A DNA stretch of 30,126 nt from Nitrospiraceae bacterium. Its GTDB lineage: Bacteria; Nitrospirota; Nitrospiria; Nitrospirales; UBA8639. A program made the position numbers and the translations under genes. The notes under the pieces are model-generated. The model saw nothing but the letters and a program-made list of their open reading frames with translations. It was not told the DNA's origin and made no database searches. Of the stretch, positions 9,137-16,377 are shown piece by piece (within the stretch, counting starts at the first letter, position 1; each line of letters starts with the position of its first letter). The stretch is taken from the NCBI GenBank assembly GCA_020632595.1, contig JACKFF010000021.1, positions 1 to 30,126 on the forward strand, read 5' to 3'.

Positions 9137-9458
9137 ACAGATTTGACCGGGACCTCCCCACCTCTGGACTATTCACCACCAGGGCATCGGCCTACATCAG
9201 CAATGCGTTGATCCACCACTCACCATTTCCGGCTAGTTTCAATTTCTTTTCTCTTTCGTCTCTCCATTGCATGGCCAAAATTCCGCCTCAGCGCATCAGA
9301 CTGGATTGCCCTACTCTTTTCCGATAAGATCCCCCCATTCCCTTACAACCGGGCGCAAGGAATGACTACTGTGATGAGCGTTCATCAGAGGTGAACCATT
9401 TCCTTGTTTCTTTCGACAAATAGACAAACGCACAGCGACATTTACTCATTCATGTCAC
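9137..9458. other. Intergenic region after opgH
   Basis: About 320 bases without a plausible gene, clear hairpin terminator or recognisable promoter. It separates the glucan operon from the secreted-protein gene at 9472. Nothing further is visible. Confidence 0.5.
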
Positions 9459-9465
9459 GGAAGGA
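9459..9465 (+). promoter_or_regulatory. Ribosome-binding site (GGAAGGA)
   Basis: A purine-rich Shine-Dalgarno-like sequence 6 bases upstream of ATG 9472, which fixes the start of the secreted protein gene. Confidence 0.7.
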
Positions 9466-9471
9466 ACCATC

Positions 9472-11283
9472 ATGCGATTTCCTCGAATCCTACGATCTAC
9501 AGTCCTAATGATAGGCCTCGCGACAATGCTATTCTGCTACACGAGTGTGCAGGCTCATGATTCCCTGAACCACCAAACGATCCAACTAGAAAAGCCGGTC
9601 TACTTTACGACGGTTATTGGAGACCAGGCTCTCCTCCAGCCCGGAAGCTATGAGATCCTTCCCTTGGCTGACAGCCTGCAAGTGAGTTCCCAAGATGCAA
9701 ATTCACCCATCCAATTGGCCATCACCTTGGACACACATGATCAGGACTTGCGTGATCCCGTGGCCGTCTCTGTTCCCGGCATACCGGAGGGAGATTCCGC
9801 TGACCGCCATGTGCTGGCACTGTTCCTACCAGGCGGGCTTGCCTATGAAGCTGAAGGCACGTATAGCGGCATTCGCTCCCGCGCAGTTGATCCGCAATCC
9901 TTGATCACGGATCCCATGAAAATTTATCTGGAGAAACCGGTACATTTTATGAGTCCTGCTGGAAACGGCTTTGAGGTGCCGATTGGAACCTACACCGTGG
10001 AGAATGCGGGAGAAGGGATTCGGTTAATGACTCCTGAAAAAGAGGAGGGCCTACTTTTGGAAGCCCAACAAGACACAAATGATGGAGCTCTCGAGACCTC
10101 GGTCGCTCTGTCTTTACCGGGTGATGCCGAAGAAGAAGCCGATCTGCATTATATTGTCCTGATGGCGCCTACCGGAGAAAGCTTACAGGCCTTCGGGACC
10201 TATAGCGGCATTCAACAACGGGGACTCTTTCAAAATATTGCCAAAGGGGCGAAGGGAACCGTAAACCGCGCGAAAAGCACCGTGAATCGGGTTGGGCAGG
10301 GAGCGAAGCGTGCAACTCAGCAAATCGGGAAAGGCATCCAACAAACCGGACAGAACGCAGGCCAGTTCGCTCAAAAAACGGCATTGGAAGCCAAGAAAAA
10401 GGCTGAATGGCTGGCCAGACAAGCCGCGCAAGGGGCCCTGATCGCCGCCAAAGCAGGATGCAAGGCCGGCCTTACAGCTACACGCATTGCGGCCGAAGTT
10501 CAAGCCAAAATTTTAGGGCCAATAATGGGAGCATTGGCCAAGGCCCTGCAGATGGATAAAGCGCAAGCAGCCCTTCGACAAGCCATCAACACCATCAAAC
10601 AACAACAGGGACCGGCCATTCAACAGGCCATTACCGCCGGATTGAGACTCACTGATCCCCAGAATGCCAAAGCGGTCAACCAGATGATGGATCCAAACCG
10701 GATGTGCGAAAAACCTGCGGCCACAGTCCAAGACACATTTCAGAAGATGGTGGGAGCTCCGTTACGAGCGGCATTGAACGAATCGCAAAACGCGAATAGT
10801 TCCGGTATCCGCTCTCGAGGATCCGTGGCCTCAGCCAACATCGGCATCGGGGGAAATTTGGCAAAAATCGGAGGAGGCGAATTGGGTGTCAGTTATGCAT
10901 TTGATTTTGTGAACCAGCCCCATTGGTACCTGGATCTGGCGGCCATGGTCAAAACCAATATCGGTGGTGGCGGAGGAGTTTCAATTGGCATCTTTCCACG
11001 AGTCAATCCGGATACTGTCGGGGGATGGTTCCTTGGCGCCGGAGTGGGTTTTCCTTTCCCTCATCCCAAGCTGGCAAAAGTCATGGATGCGGGCCTGGAT
11101 GTCTTTTTTGATTTCCCGCTTCGATTCGAAGCGCCCTTCAAGCCGAAATGGGATTTAACCTCAGCCAAATTCTTTTTGGACCACTTCCAGGGATTTGCCA
11201 TCAGCCTTGGGGCGGGAAAGAGCGCTTCGCCTGTCGATATTGCACTTAAAGGCGGGGTCGGCATCCGTTTGACAAAGCCTTGA
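9472..11283 (+). CDS. Large secreted protein, two RG-domains plus C-terminal beta region
   Basis: A 603-residue exported protein (signal peptide ending near VQA, residue 28) that I cannot place in a named family. Two copies of a roughly 100-residue domain (about 38-138 and 150-251) each begin with (I/L)xLEKPVxF, contain a P-G-x-Y turn, and end in GTYSGI followed by RSRA or QQRG. A Lys/Ala/Gln-rich helical segment follows (about 255-390). Near a Cys-containing stretch (RMCEK) there is a third motif, SGIRSRG (residues 444-450). The C-terminal 150 residues are Gly- and aromatic-rich with alternating hydrophobics, compatible with a small beta-barrel or outer-membrane-associated sheet. The gene ending at the right edge (start 29050) has the same architecture. 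Known: nothing. Inferred: envelope or surface protein. Confidence 0.85.
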   Translation: MRFPRILRSTVLMIGLATMLFCYTSVQAHDSLNHQTIQLEKPVYFTTVIGDQALLQPGSYEILPLADSLQVSSQDANSPIQLAITLDTHDQDLRDPVAVSVPGIPEGDSADRHVLALFLPGGLAYEAEGTYSGIRSRAVDPQSLITDPMKIYLEKPVHFMSPAGNGFEVPIGTYTVENAGEGIRLMTPEKEEGLLLEAQQDTNDGALETSVALSLPGDAEEEADLHYIVLMAPTGESLQAFGTYSGIQQRGLFQNIAKGAKGTVNRAKSTVNRVGQGAKRATQQIGKGIQQTGQNAGQFAQKTALEAKKKAEWLARQAAQGALIAAKAGCKAGLTATRIAAEVQAKILGPIMGALAKALQMDKAQAALRQAINTIKQQQGPAIQQAITAGLRLTDPQNAKAVNQMMDPNRMCEKPAATVQDTFQKMVGAPLRAALNESQNANSSGIRSRGSVASANIGIGGNLAKIGGGELGVSYAFDFVNQPHWYLDLAAMVKTNIGGGGGVSIGIFPRVNPDTVGGWFLGAGVGFPFPHPKLAKVMDAGLDVFFDFPLRFEAPFKPKWDLTSAKFFLDHFQGFAISLGAGKSASPVDIALKGGVGIRLTKP

Positions 11284-11352
11284 GAGTTCCGGCCTTTGGG
11301 CCCAAAAATATCGGGGATGAGCGATTTCGTGTCTCAAGAAACCTTACCAACG

Positions 11353-11380
11353 GGGAGCCAAAAGGCTCCTCGGTTTTTTT
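11353..11380 (+). terminator. Rho-independent terminator
   Basis: Stem GGAGCC / GGCTCC with an AAAA loop (11354-11369), followed by TCGG and a run of seven T (11374-11380). It lies about 70 bases after the stop of the secreted-protein gene. Confidence 0.85.
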
Positions 11381-11630
11381 GTCGAAATTTCATTGTTGCT
11401 CAATGGAAATCGGGAAAATGCTTCGATTCGGAATTACACTTTTCATCAATTATCGTGTGCAGCATGTTCAAAAGGGAATCTTCGGCATGCCATGCAAGCC
11501 ACCTACATATTTCTCAACATGCTTTTCTCCACACAACCTCAAAAGCGTCTATGATACAAATAATTCAGGAACCGCCTACCTTTCGCGATATCAAACCTTC
11601 GATGCTCGAGACCCATGCTCTCAACCGGGG
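11360..11630. repeat. Direct repeat A flanking the toxin-antitoxin pair
   Basis: An imperfect copy of 12388-12662. Shared blocks include GAATTACACTTT, TTCAAAAGGG, CAAGCCAC.TACATATTT, CTTTTCTCCACAC and GCGATATCAAACCTTC, in the same order and spacing. The copy starts inside the terminator. It contains no convincing gene: the frame running through it into the antitoxin (from 11280) is an artefact of a missing stop. Confidence 0.8.
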
Positions 11631-11700
11631 ACAGCCCCTCGTAGCCATAATGTCACTATGCCGACCGGCATATCACGCCAATTCTACGCTGAGGAAACAG

Positions 11701-11729
11701 TTGACAGACCTGTAAAATCAGACGAGAAT
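11701..11729 (+). promoter_or_regulatory. Candidate sigma-70 promoter for the toxin-antitoxin operon
   Basis: A perfect -35 TTGACA (11701-11706), a 17-base spacer and GAGAAT (11724-11729, 4 of 6 matches to the -10 consensus), about 80 bases before the antitoxin start. Confidence 0.45.
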
Positions 11730-11810
11730 CGCGGCATAATTATTGGCCCATTAGGAGAGCGATTTACCGGTCAGCAAACTATGTTTCATGAAAATAGGAG
11801 GGAAAACACG

Positions 11811-12020
11811 ATGAGTAGCACTAAAGAGCTATTAGATGAGGCAATGAAACTAAAACCAGAGGAACGGTTTATCTTAGTTGAGGGCTTGATAAAGAGCCTG
11901 GATGAACCAGACAAGAAGCTGGATGAAATCTGGGCTGAGGAATCAGAAAACAGGCTCAAAGCCTATCGGGAAGGAAAACTGGAAGGTATTCCAATGCAGG
12001 AAATATTTAACGAAGAATGA
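11811..12020 (+). CDS. Antitoxin, addiction-module component family
   Basis: A 69-residue acidic protein that would neutralise the toxin encoded next door. ATG 11811 is chosen because AGGAGGG (11796-11802) sits 8 bases upstream, and because the frame before it is non-coding repeat. The pattern LLDEAMKLKPEERFILVEGLIKSLD, then IWAEESENRLKAYREGKL, is typical of the short Unstab_antitox / TIGR02574 family, where an N-terminal helical region is followed by a toxin-wrapping C-terminal helix. The stop overlaps the toxin start (ATGA, 12017-12020), giving coupled translation. Antitoxins of this type usually repress their own promoter in complex with the toxin; that is family knowledge, not seen here. 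Confidence 0.9.
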   Translation: MSSTKELLDEAMKLKPEERFILVEGLIKSLDEPDKKLDEIWAEESENRLKAYREGKLEGIPMQEIFNEE

Positions 12021-12316
12021 TGCGCGTTATCTTCACCAGAATTGCCAGACAGGAATTGATAGATGGTATCCGTTACTATGAACTCGAATATTCAGGTCTT
12101 GGAAGCAAGTTTAAGGAGGAAGTAAGAAAGGCTGTATTACGAATTGTCGCGTTTCCTCACGCATGGTCCACAGAGCGTGGAGATGTAAGAAAATGTCTCC
12201 TTCACAAGTTCCCCTACAAATTGATGTACTCTATAGAAACCGATCATATTCTTGTCATCGCCGTAGCCCACCAACACCGAAAACCAGACTACTGGGTTGA
12301 TAGGAATGAAACATAA
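12017..12316 (+). CDS. ParE/RelE-superfamily toxin
   Basis: A 99-residue toxin of the ParE-like (plasmid stabilisation) group. Diagnostic features are the N-terminal VIFTRIARQELIDGIRYYE strand-helix, the central RGDVRKCLLHKFPYKLMYSI segment and the C-terminal HILVIAVAHQHRKPDYW, which matches the usual VIAVFHxxRxPxYW ending. RelE-superfamily toxins either cut mRNA at ribosomes or inhibit gyrase; this subgroup is usually labelled ParE, but the target cannot be told from sequence. There are two adjacent ATGs (12017 and 12020); the first overlaps the antitoxin stop. The gene appears intact. It sits between two direct repeats, with a truncated second copy further downstream. Confidence 0.9.
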   Translation: MMRVIFTRIARQELIDGIRYYELEYSGLGSKFKEEVRKAVLRIVAFPHAWSTERGDVRKCLLHKFPYKLMYSIETDHILVIAVAHQHRKPDYWVDRNET

Positions 12317-12347
12317 CGAGATGCTCTTACCGCAGCATGGGTACTGA

Positions 12348-12369
12348 GGGTCCGATTTGAATTTCATGA
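12348..12369. repeat. Short repeat GGGTCCGATTTGAATTT, copy 1
   Basis: GGGTCCGA(T/C)T(T/C)GAATTT, plus a few bases, recurs at 14777-14799. Both copies lie shortly downstream of toxin genes. Short and diverged, so moderate confidence. Confidence 0.4.
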
Positions 12370-12387
12370 GGGGACCCCCTTTGGTTG

Positions 12388-12662
12388 GAAATGGCTCCCT
12401 ACTGATTTTCGAGTAGATTTCAGTGCTGCTCAAAGACGATCGGAAAATGTTCGACTCAGAATTACACTTTCCCTCAAGCATCGTGAACAGGGCTCTACAT
12501 TCAAAAGGGTATCTTCAGCATGCCAAGCAAGCCACGTACATATTTTCCAGCCTGCCTTTTCTCCACACGTCCTTAAAAGCGGCTATGGTATAAGAAATTT
12601 CAGAAACTGCCTGACCATCGCGATATCAAACCTTCAATGATCTATACCCATGTTCTCAACTG
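12388..12662. repeat. Direct repeat B flanking the toxin-antitoxin pair
   Basis: Second copy of the repeat at 11360-11630, about 1030 bases downstream and in the same orientation. The terminator at the left end of copy A is degenerate here (GGCTCCCTACTGATTTTC). No gene is visible inside. Confidence 0.8.
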
Positions 12663-12806
12663 AGGGCTGGGGGGTTAACAGTCCGCTGTGATGAACCATT
12701 CAAGGAGAGGGTGTTAGACCGATCCGAAATAGATCCCGTCATAAATGGACCGTGGTCGCAGTTAATTGAACAGAAAATGCTTTTGCCGTATTCTTCAAAA
12801 AAATCG

Positions 12807-12840
12807 AATGCGGGTTATCCAGACAGAAATTGGTAGATCC
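12807..12840 (+). pseudogene. Remnant of a second ParE-type toxin gene
   Basis: AATGCGGGTTATC followed by CAGACAGAAATTGGTAGAT closely matches the beginning of the intact toxin gene (ATGCGCGTTATC ... CAGACAGGAATTGATAGAT, from 12020), with about 13 bases missing between the blocks. Only this start fragment survives. It lies about 145 bases after direct repeat B, whereas the intact antitoxin lies about 180 bases after repeat A. This suggests the repeat and the toxin-antitoxin pair were duplicated as one unit and the second copy was largely deleted. Confidence 0.6.
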
Positions 12841-12888
12841 GGCTCTTATGCGGATCCGCTTAAACATTGTTAGAGCCTTCCAGCAGCC

Positions 12889-14064
12889 ATGGGAAAAAAG
12901 CTAGGCCGAAACGAACCGTGTTGGTGCGGATCCGGTTTGAAATTCAAACATTGCCATCTGAACAGACCCGATCAGAAACCCGCCCCCCCTTGGGAAACGG
13001 AGAAGGCCCTGCGTGGCGCCTTCTCAAAGAAGGTATGTTCTGTTCCTAAAGAATGGACGGAGGAATGCGTCGGCGCGCCAATTCGTGCGCACACGGTTCC
13101 GAAGTCCGGCAGCTTGAAACAGATTGCTCGCAACGGGCACGTCTATGGTTATACCCCCTCGCTTCAGAAGCTCACAAAATACAAGGGGAAAGTCCCGCCG
13201 GAACTCCTTGGGATCAATAGTGCTTCGACGTTCACAGGGTTCTGTAGCAAACACGATACTCAGCTATTCGCTCCTCTGGAAACTGAAGATTTTCGCTCAA
13301 CATTTCAGCAGTGCTTTCTGCTCGGATACCGCGCATTCGCTCGTGAGGTTTACACAAAAAAAGCAAGTGCAGTCCTCTCTCCTGAGCGACGTAGGGCTGA
13401 TAAGGGCAAGTCGGAAAATGCTCAGTTTCAAATTCAATTAATCAATTCTGGGTATGAAATCGGATTGGCAGGTGGCCTTCAAGACAATGCTCGGCATCTA
13501 GAGGAGATGCAGAAGTGCCTTATTTCCAATGAATTCGACTCGGTTCGCGCATACGTAATCCAACTGGCAGAACCACCCCCCGTGATGTGTTCCGGTGGCA
13601 TCTTTCCGGAACGCACGTTCGACGGTAACCGGTTGCACGACCTCAGCGATCCAACCGAGAAATGCGACCTCATGACGATTTCAAGTTTTTGGGACGGGAC
13701 GTTTGGATATGTTGTTCTGTCGTGGCTCCCAGGGAGCGATAGTGCCTGCATTCCTTTTGTTAAAAGTCTCGAAACAATCTCTGGGGAAGACTTGTCGGCT
13801 GCCTTGCTTCGCCTGTTCTTCGAATATTTAGAGAACATATTTATGCAGCCAGAATGGTGGGAGCGGCTCACCGAAGAACAGCAAGAATACTTGAACCGTA
13901 GAATGTGGAGCTTAGTCGGGCATTGGGAAGGCACTCACGAGTGCGGGAATATCAGTGATGATGGAGTCTGTTTCAAGGCATGGCCAGTGCTCTCGCGACA
14001 GCGAATCGGAGACTACGGCTCTAAAAAAGCAATGCAGCCGACTGGCGAACACCCCAGCGGCTGA
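12889..14064 (+). CDS. SEC-C motif protein of unknown function
   Basis: A 391-residue cytoplasmic protein starting with a SEC-C zinc-binding motif: GRNEPCWCGSGLKFKHCH, ligands C11, C13, C22 and H23 (CxCx8CH). In SecA and many other proteins this motif binds zinc and can contact ribosomes or partner proteins; here it is at the N-terminus. The next section (CVGAPIRAHTVPKSGSLKQIA, then STFTGFCSKHDTQLFAPLE) carries conserved-looking Cys/His positions that could form a second metal site; I recall this pattern from uncharacterised proteins but cannot name the family. No signal peptide or membrane segment is present. It lies in the toxin-antitoxin island, so a mobile or defence-associated role is possible but unproven. 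The tail SKKAMQPTGEHPSG looks like read-through into non-coding sequence. Confidence 0.8.
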   Translation: MGKKLGRNEPCWCGSGLKFKHCHLNRPDQKPAPPWETEKALRGAFSKKVCSVPKEWTEECVGAPIRAHTVPKSGSLKQIARNGHVYGYTPSLQKLTKYKGKVPPELLGINSASTFTGFCSKHDTQLFAPLETEDFRSTFQQCFLLGYRAFAREVYTKKASAVLSPERRRADKGKSENAQFQIQLINSGYEIGLAGGLQDNARHLEEMQKCLISNEFDSVRAYVIQLAEPPPVMCSGGIFPERTFDGNRLHDLSDPTEKCDLMTISSFWDGTFGYVVLSWLPGSDSACIPFVKSLETISGEDLSAALLRLFFEYLENIFMQPEWWERLTEEQQEYLNRRMWSLVGHWEGTHECGNISDDGVCFKAWPVLSRQRIGDYGSKKAMQPTGEHPSG

Positions 14065-14149
14065 TTACCAGGGTTTGCCAATATGTGAACTTACCATCAG
14101 GGAAAAACAGCGTACCTTAATTCGTTCGCAATCACATGGAGATCTCAAA

Positions 14150-14380
14150 ATGACAAGGATCACTGCCACGGAAGCTCGAAAGCAGCTCTACACCCTGGCC
14201 GATTCACATGAACCGATTCAAATTGCAGGCAAACGCCACTCCGCTGTTCTCGTGTCGGGAGAGGACTGGCGAGCCATCCAGGAGACGCTGTATCTCACGT
14301 CGACCCCCGTCCTGCGTGAATCGATAGTCAAGGGAATAAAGACGCCGGTTGACAAGTGCAACACGAAACTCGATTGGTGA
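14150..14380 (+). CDS. Phd/YefM-type antitoxin
   Basis: A 76-residue protein, MTRITATEARKQLYTLADS... PIQIAGKRHSAVLVSGEDWRAIQETLYL, which matches the N-terminal DNA-binding and dimerisation domain of Phd/YefM antitoxins. ATG 14150 is chosen because the family begins exactly at this M-(T/K)-x-I-(T/S) position; the longer frame from 13955 overlaps the SEC-C gene. The C-terminal helix (VLRESIVKGIKTPVDKC) would bind a YoeB-like toxin. The stop overlaps the GTG start of the toxin remnant (14377-14380). Because that toxin is frameshifted, this is probably an orphan antitoxin. Confidence 0.85.
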   Translation: MTRITATEARKQLYTLADSHEPIQIAGKRHSAVLVSGEDWRAIQETLYLTSTPVLRESIVKGIKTPVDKCNTKLDW

Positions 14381-14662
14381 GTTGGACGCTTGTCTACACC
14401 CATCAGGCCAGAGCGACGCGAAGAAGGTCTCGCGGTCTGGGCTTAACCCCAAAGCACAAAGTTTCTCGAGATCTTGTCCAAAGATCCCTACCAAACGCCA
14501 CAGCCCTATGAGAAGCTCTTGGGTGATTATGCGGGAGCGAGGTTCCGAAGAATCAATACTCAGCATCGTCTCGTCTGCCAAGTTCTCGACGACATTAAGA
14601 CCGTCAAAATTATCCGTATGTGGACACACGCTTGCATAAGGCAGGAGAACCCCCCGCTTTAG
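14377..14662 (+). pseudogene. yoeB: YoeB/Txe-type toxin, frameshifted
   Basis: The YoeB sequence is recognisable only when three frames are joined. It begins at GTG 14377 (VSWTLVYTHQAR), shifts near 14410 to SDAKKVSRSGLNPKAQ, and shifts again near 14474 to SKDPYQTPQPYEKL, RFRRINTQHRLVCQV and VKIIRMWTHA. The last part contains the conserved YEKL, RRIN.QHRL and WTH elements of this mRNA interferase family. With two frameshifts no full toxin can be made, unless these are sequencing errors. It directly follows its cognate antitoxin. Confidence 0.8.
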
Positions 14663-14776
14663 AGAATCGCTGCATCTGACCGACGGACCTTGGACGATTT
14701 CCGAGGTTCGTCGCTCTCAAGCTTCCGCCGTTATGCAGAACCGATTCGCACCTCATCTGCCCGGGTGTGGGAATGT

Positions 14777-14799
14777 GGGTCCGACTCGAATTTTCACGA
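14777..14799. repeat. Short repeat GGGTCCGACTCGAATTTT, copy 2
   Basis: Diverged match to 12348-12369, again downstream of a toxin gene remnant. Confidence 0.4.
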
Positions 14800-14877
14800 A
14801 AAATTTTATTTTGGGAATCAATTGATTCCATCCACGACTATTTCGGACGCCTGCAGCCGACTCGATAAGGTGGATCT

Positions 14878-15070
14878 TGCGTTTATTGCTGATTCGGAGT
14901 ACCGTCCTCCAGCACCATGGATGAAGGGCTTCTGTTTCTAGTTGGAGGTCCGAATGCCGGCCGAATTAATCCTTCTCCTCATACGTCCCTTCTATCCCTT
15001 CCGGCGTTATCGTCACGGGTTTGATCCTCCTAAACGACCAACTCTATTTTCATTTCTTCCCACGACATTC
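14878..15070. repeat. Dispersed leader repeat X
   Basis: Shares ordered blocks with 17986-18150: (A/T)TTGATTCGGAGTACC or close, CTCCAGC, ATGAAGGG, CCCTTC, (A/T)CGTCACGGG, TGATCCTC and ACCAACT. A third partial match is at about 18405-18440 (CCGTCACGGGTGTGATCC). The X copy precedes the secreted protein gene at 15268. Confidence 0.6.
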
Positions 15071-15267
15071 GATTACAAGCAATTTCCTTCCGTTCGCCCT
15101 TCCTCTTTCCTCACCCTTTCCTTTTTTGCAGAACAACCCGGCGGGATTGAACCTTCCAGCAATCGGTTTCGACAGACCCTCACCCTGCACTCAAGTGGGG
15201 TAAGATCCCAAATTCGCATGTCGAGCCCGTATCAATGGCTTTTAACCTTTTTGTGAGGGAATGCATC

Positions 15268-16377
15268 ATGAATCACCGGATGAACATGACAATTGGATTG
15301 GGCAGTTCGATTCTGCTCGTAACCTTCTGGAGCGGGGCATTTGCGTATGTGGGCAGCGACCCCGTCATCACGCCGCAGAGTTGTAATTTTACGACCGTGA
15401 CAGCCGAATTCGGCCCTGATGGCAGTATCCGGTATAACCTCATGGGCAATTGCAACGGCACACCAATCACCGGACAGATGGCCTATGGGACAAATCAGCA
15501 GATGGCGGAAAAGTTTTATTATCGAGGGGCGCAAATCAGTACCAAAGCCACCTGTCCGGCGGACCCTTGGATTTCCGGAGCCGCGTGTGAGGATCAGCAA
15601 GTCTCCGCAAAAGGCGCGGATCCCGGCTCCCTCCTTTACCAAAGCGCACCATTATCCCTGCGCGTGGGAGGAGCCGCACAACTGTTTCAGCGCGCACATG
15701 CCAACGCGGCCCATCCGAAACCACCCGGTCCACCGGTGAATACGAAAGCAATCATGCGAGCTGGGTTTAACACGGTTAAGAAAGCCACTGTCTCCTGGCT
15801 AGGCCCCGATCAACAGGGCACCTACGGTCCCTACTTGGACTTCATTGTGGAGGCCAGACCACAACATGCAGAAGGGGCTGCTTGGACAAAAATTGGCGGT
15901 ATAAAACGCCACGCTGCTCCGAACTACCAGTTGGTTGTCCAGTTTCCACCTGCCCCTCAGGGAACGGCTGGCTGGGAATTGCGGACATGCTCCACCACGG
16001 TATTCACACGTACATGCACAGGCCCCATTATTCCCGAGGGGGCCTCTTTCGCCGATCGTATCGATCGGCTTCCCTCTGGATCGCAACCGGGTACGCTACC
16101 GACGGGGAAAAATGCCATCGATTCACAACAGTTGCCAGCCAAAGCCTTTTCTGCACCCATCCAAAGTAGTCCTTCGGCGGCAGGAAAGGCCGCCCTGAAT
16201 CCGCAGCCGTTACCACCCAAGGCCCTGAGTGTACAACCCATAACGCCCAAGTCCTCTAGGTTCGGATCGATTATGCTGCGTGGCATTCCCGAAGGGGAGA
16301 CTCCACCTGCTGAAGGTTCACCTGCAGACACCACACCGGCTGAGGTGCCACCTGCAGATGAGAAGCCTGCACCCTGA
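15268..16377 (+). CDS. Secreted protein with RG motif and Pro/Ala/Glu-rich tail
   Basis: A 369-residue exported protein I do not recognise. ATG 15268 is chosen because GAGGGA (15255-15260) is 7 bases upstream and the product then starts MNHRMNMTIGLGSSILL, a signal peptide ending near AFA. The mature part contains paired cysteines (QSCNF, GNCNG, ATCPA, AACED), then a section resembling a fibronectin-like fold (FIVEARPQ... GWELRTCSTTVFTRTC). Two NPQPLPPK/SQQLPAK-type repeats follow. Near the C-terminus FGSIMLRGIPEGE (16261-16299) is a variant of the RG motif, followed by an acidic Pro/Ala/Glu/Thr tail. It overlaps the proposed lnt start by 20 bases. The tail looks like an unstructured spacer; function is unknown. 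Confidence 0.8.
   Translation: MNHRMNMTIGLGSSILLVTFWSGAFAYVGSDPVITPQSCNFTTVTAEFGPDGSIRYNLMGNCNGTPITGQMAYGTNQQMAEKFYYRGAQISTKATCPADPWISGAACEDQQVSAKGADPGSLLYQSAPLSLRVGGAAQLFQRAHANAAHPKPPGPPVNTKAIMRAGFNTVKKATVSWLGPDQQGTYGPYLDFIVEARPQHAEGAAWTKIGGIKRHAAPNYQLVVQFPPAPQGTAGWELRTCSTTVFTRTCTGPIIPEGASFADRIDRLPSGSQPGTLPTGKNAIDSQQLPAKAFSAPIQSSPSAAGKAALNPQPLPPKALSVQPITPKSSRFGSIMLRGIPEGETPPAEGSPADTTPAEVPPADEKPAP

Larger units (their letters stand above)
14663..15250. other. Intergenic region before the secreted protein at 15268
   Basis: No convincing gene. It holds the second copy of the short repeat (14777-14799) and dispersed leader repeat X (about 14878-15070). Open frames here (14690-14941, 14942-15256) lack ribosome-binding sites and known domains. 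Confidence 0.5.

Noticed and set aside
11280..11810. Long N-terminal extension of the antitoxin frame (start at 11280).
   Set aside because: It runs through a terminator and direct repeat A; the family match and the strong ribosome-binding site both place the start at 11811.
14020..14075. Integron attC-like site at the end of the SEC-C gene (AAAAAAGCAATGCAGCCGAC).
   Set aside because: Only one half resembles an attC core; no matching complementary core or integrase is visible.
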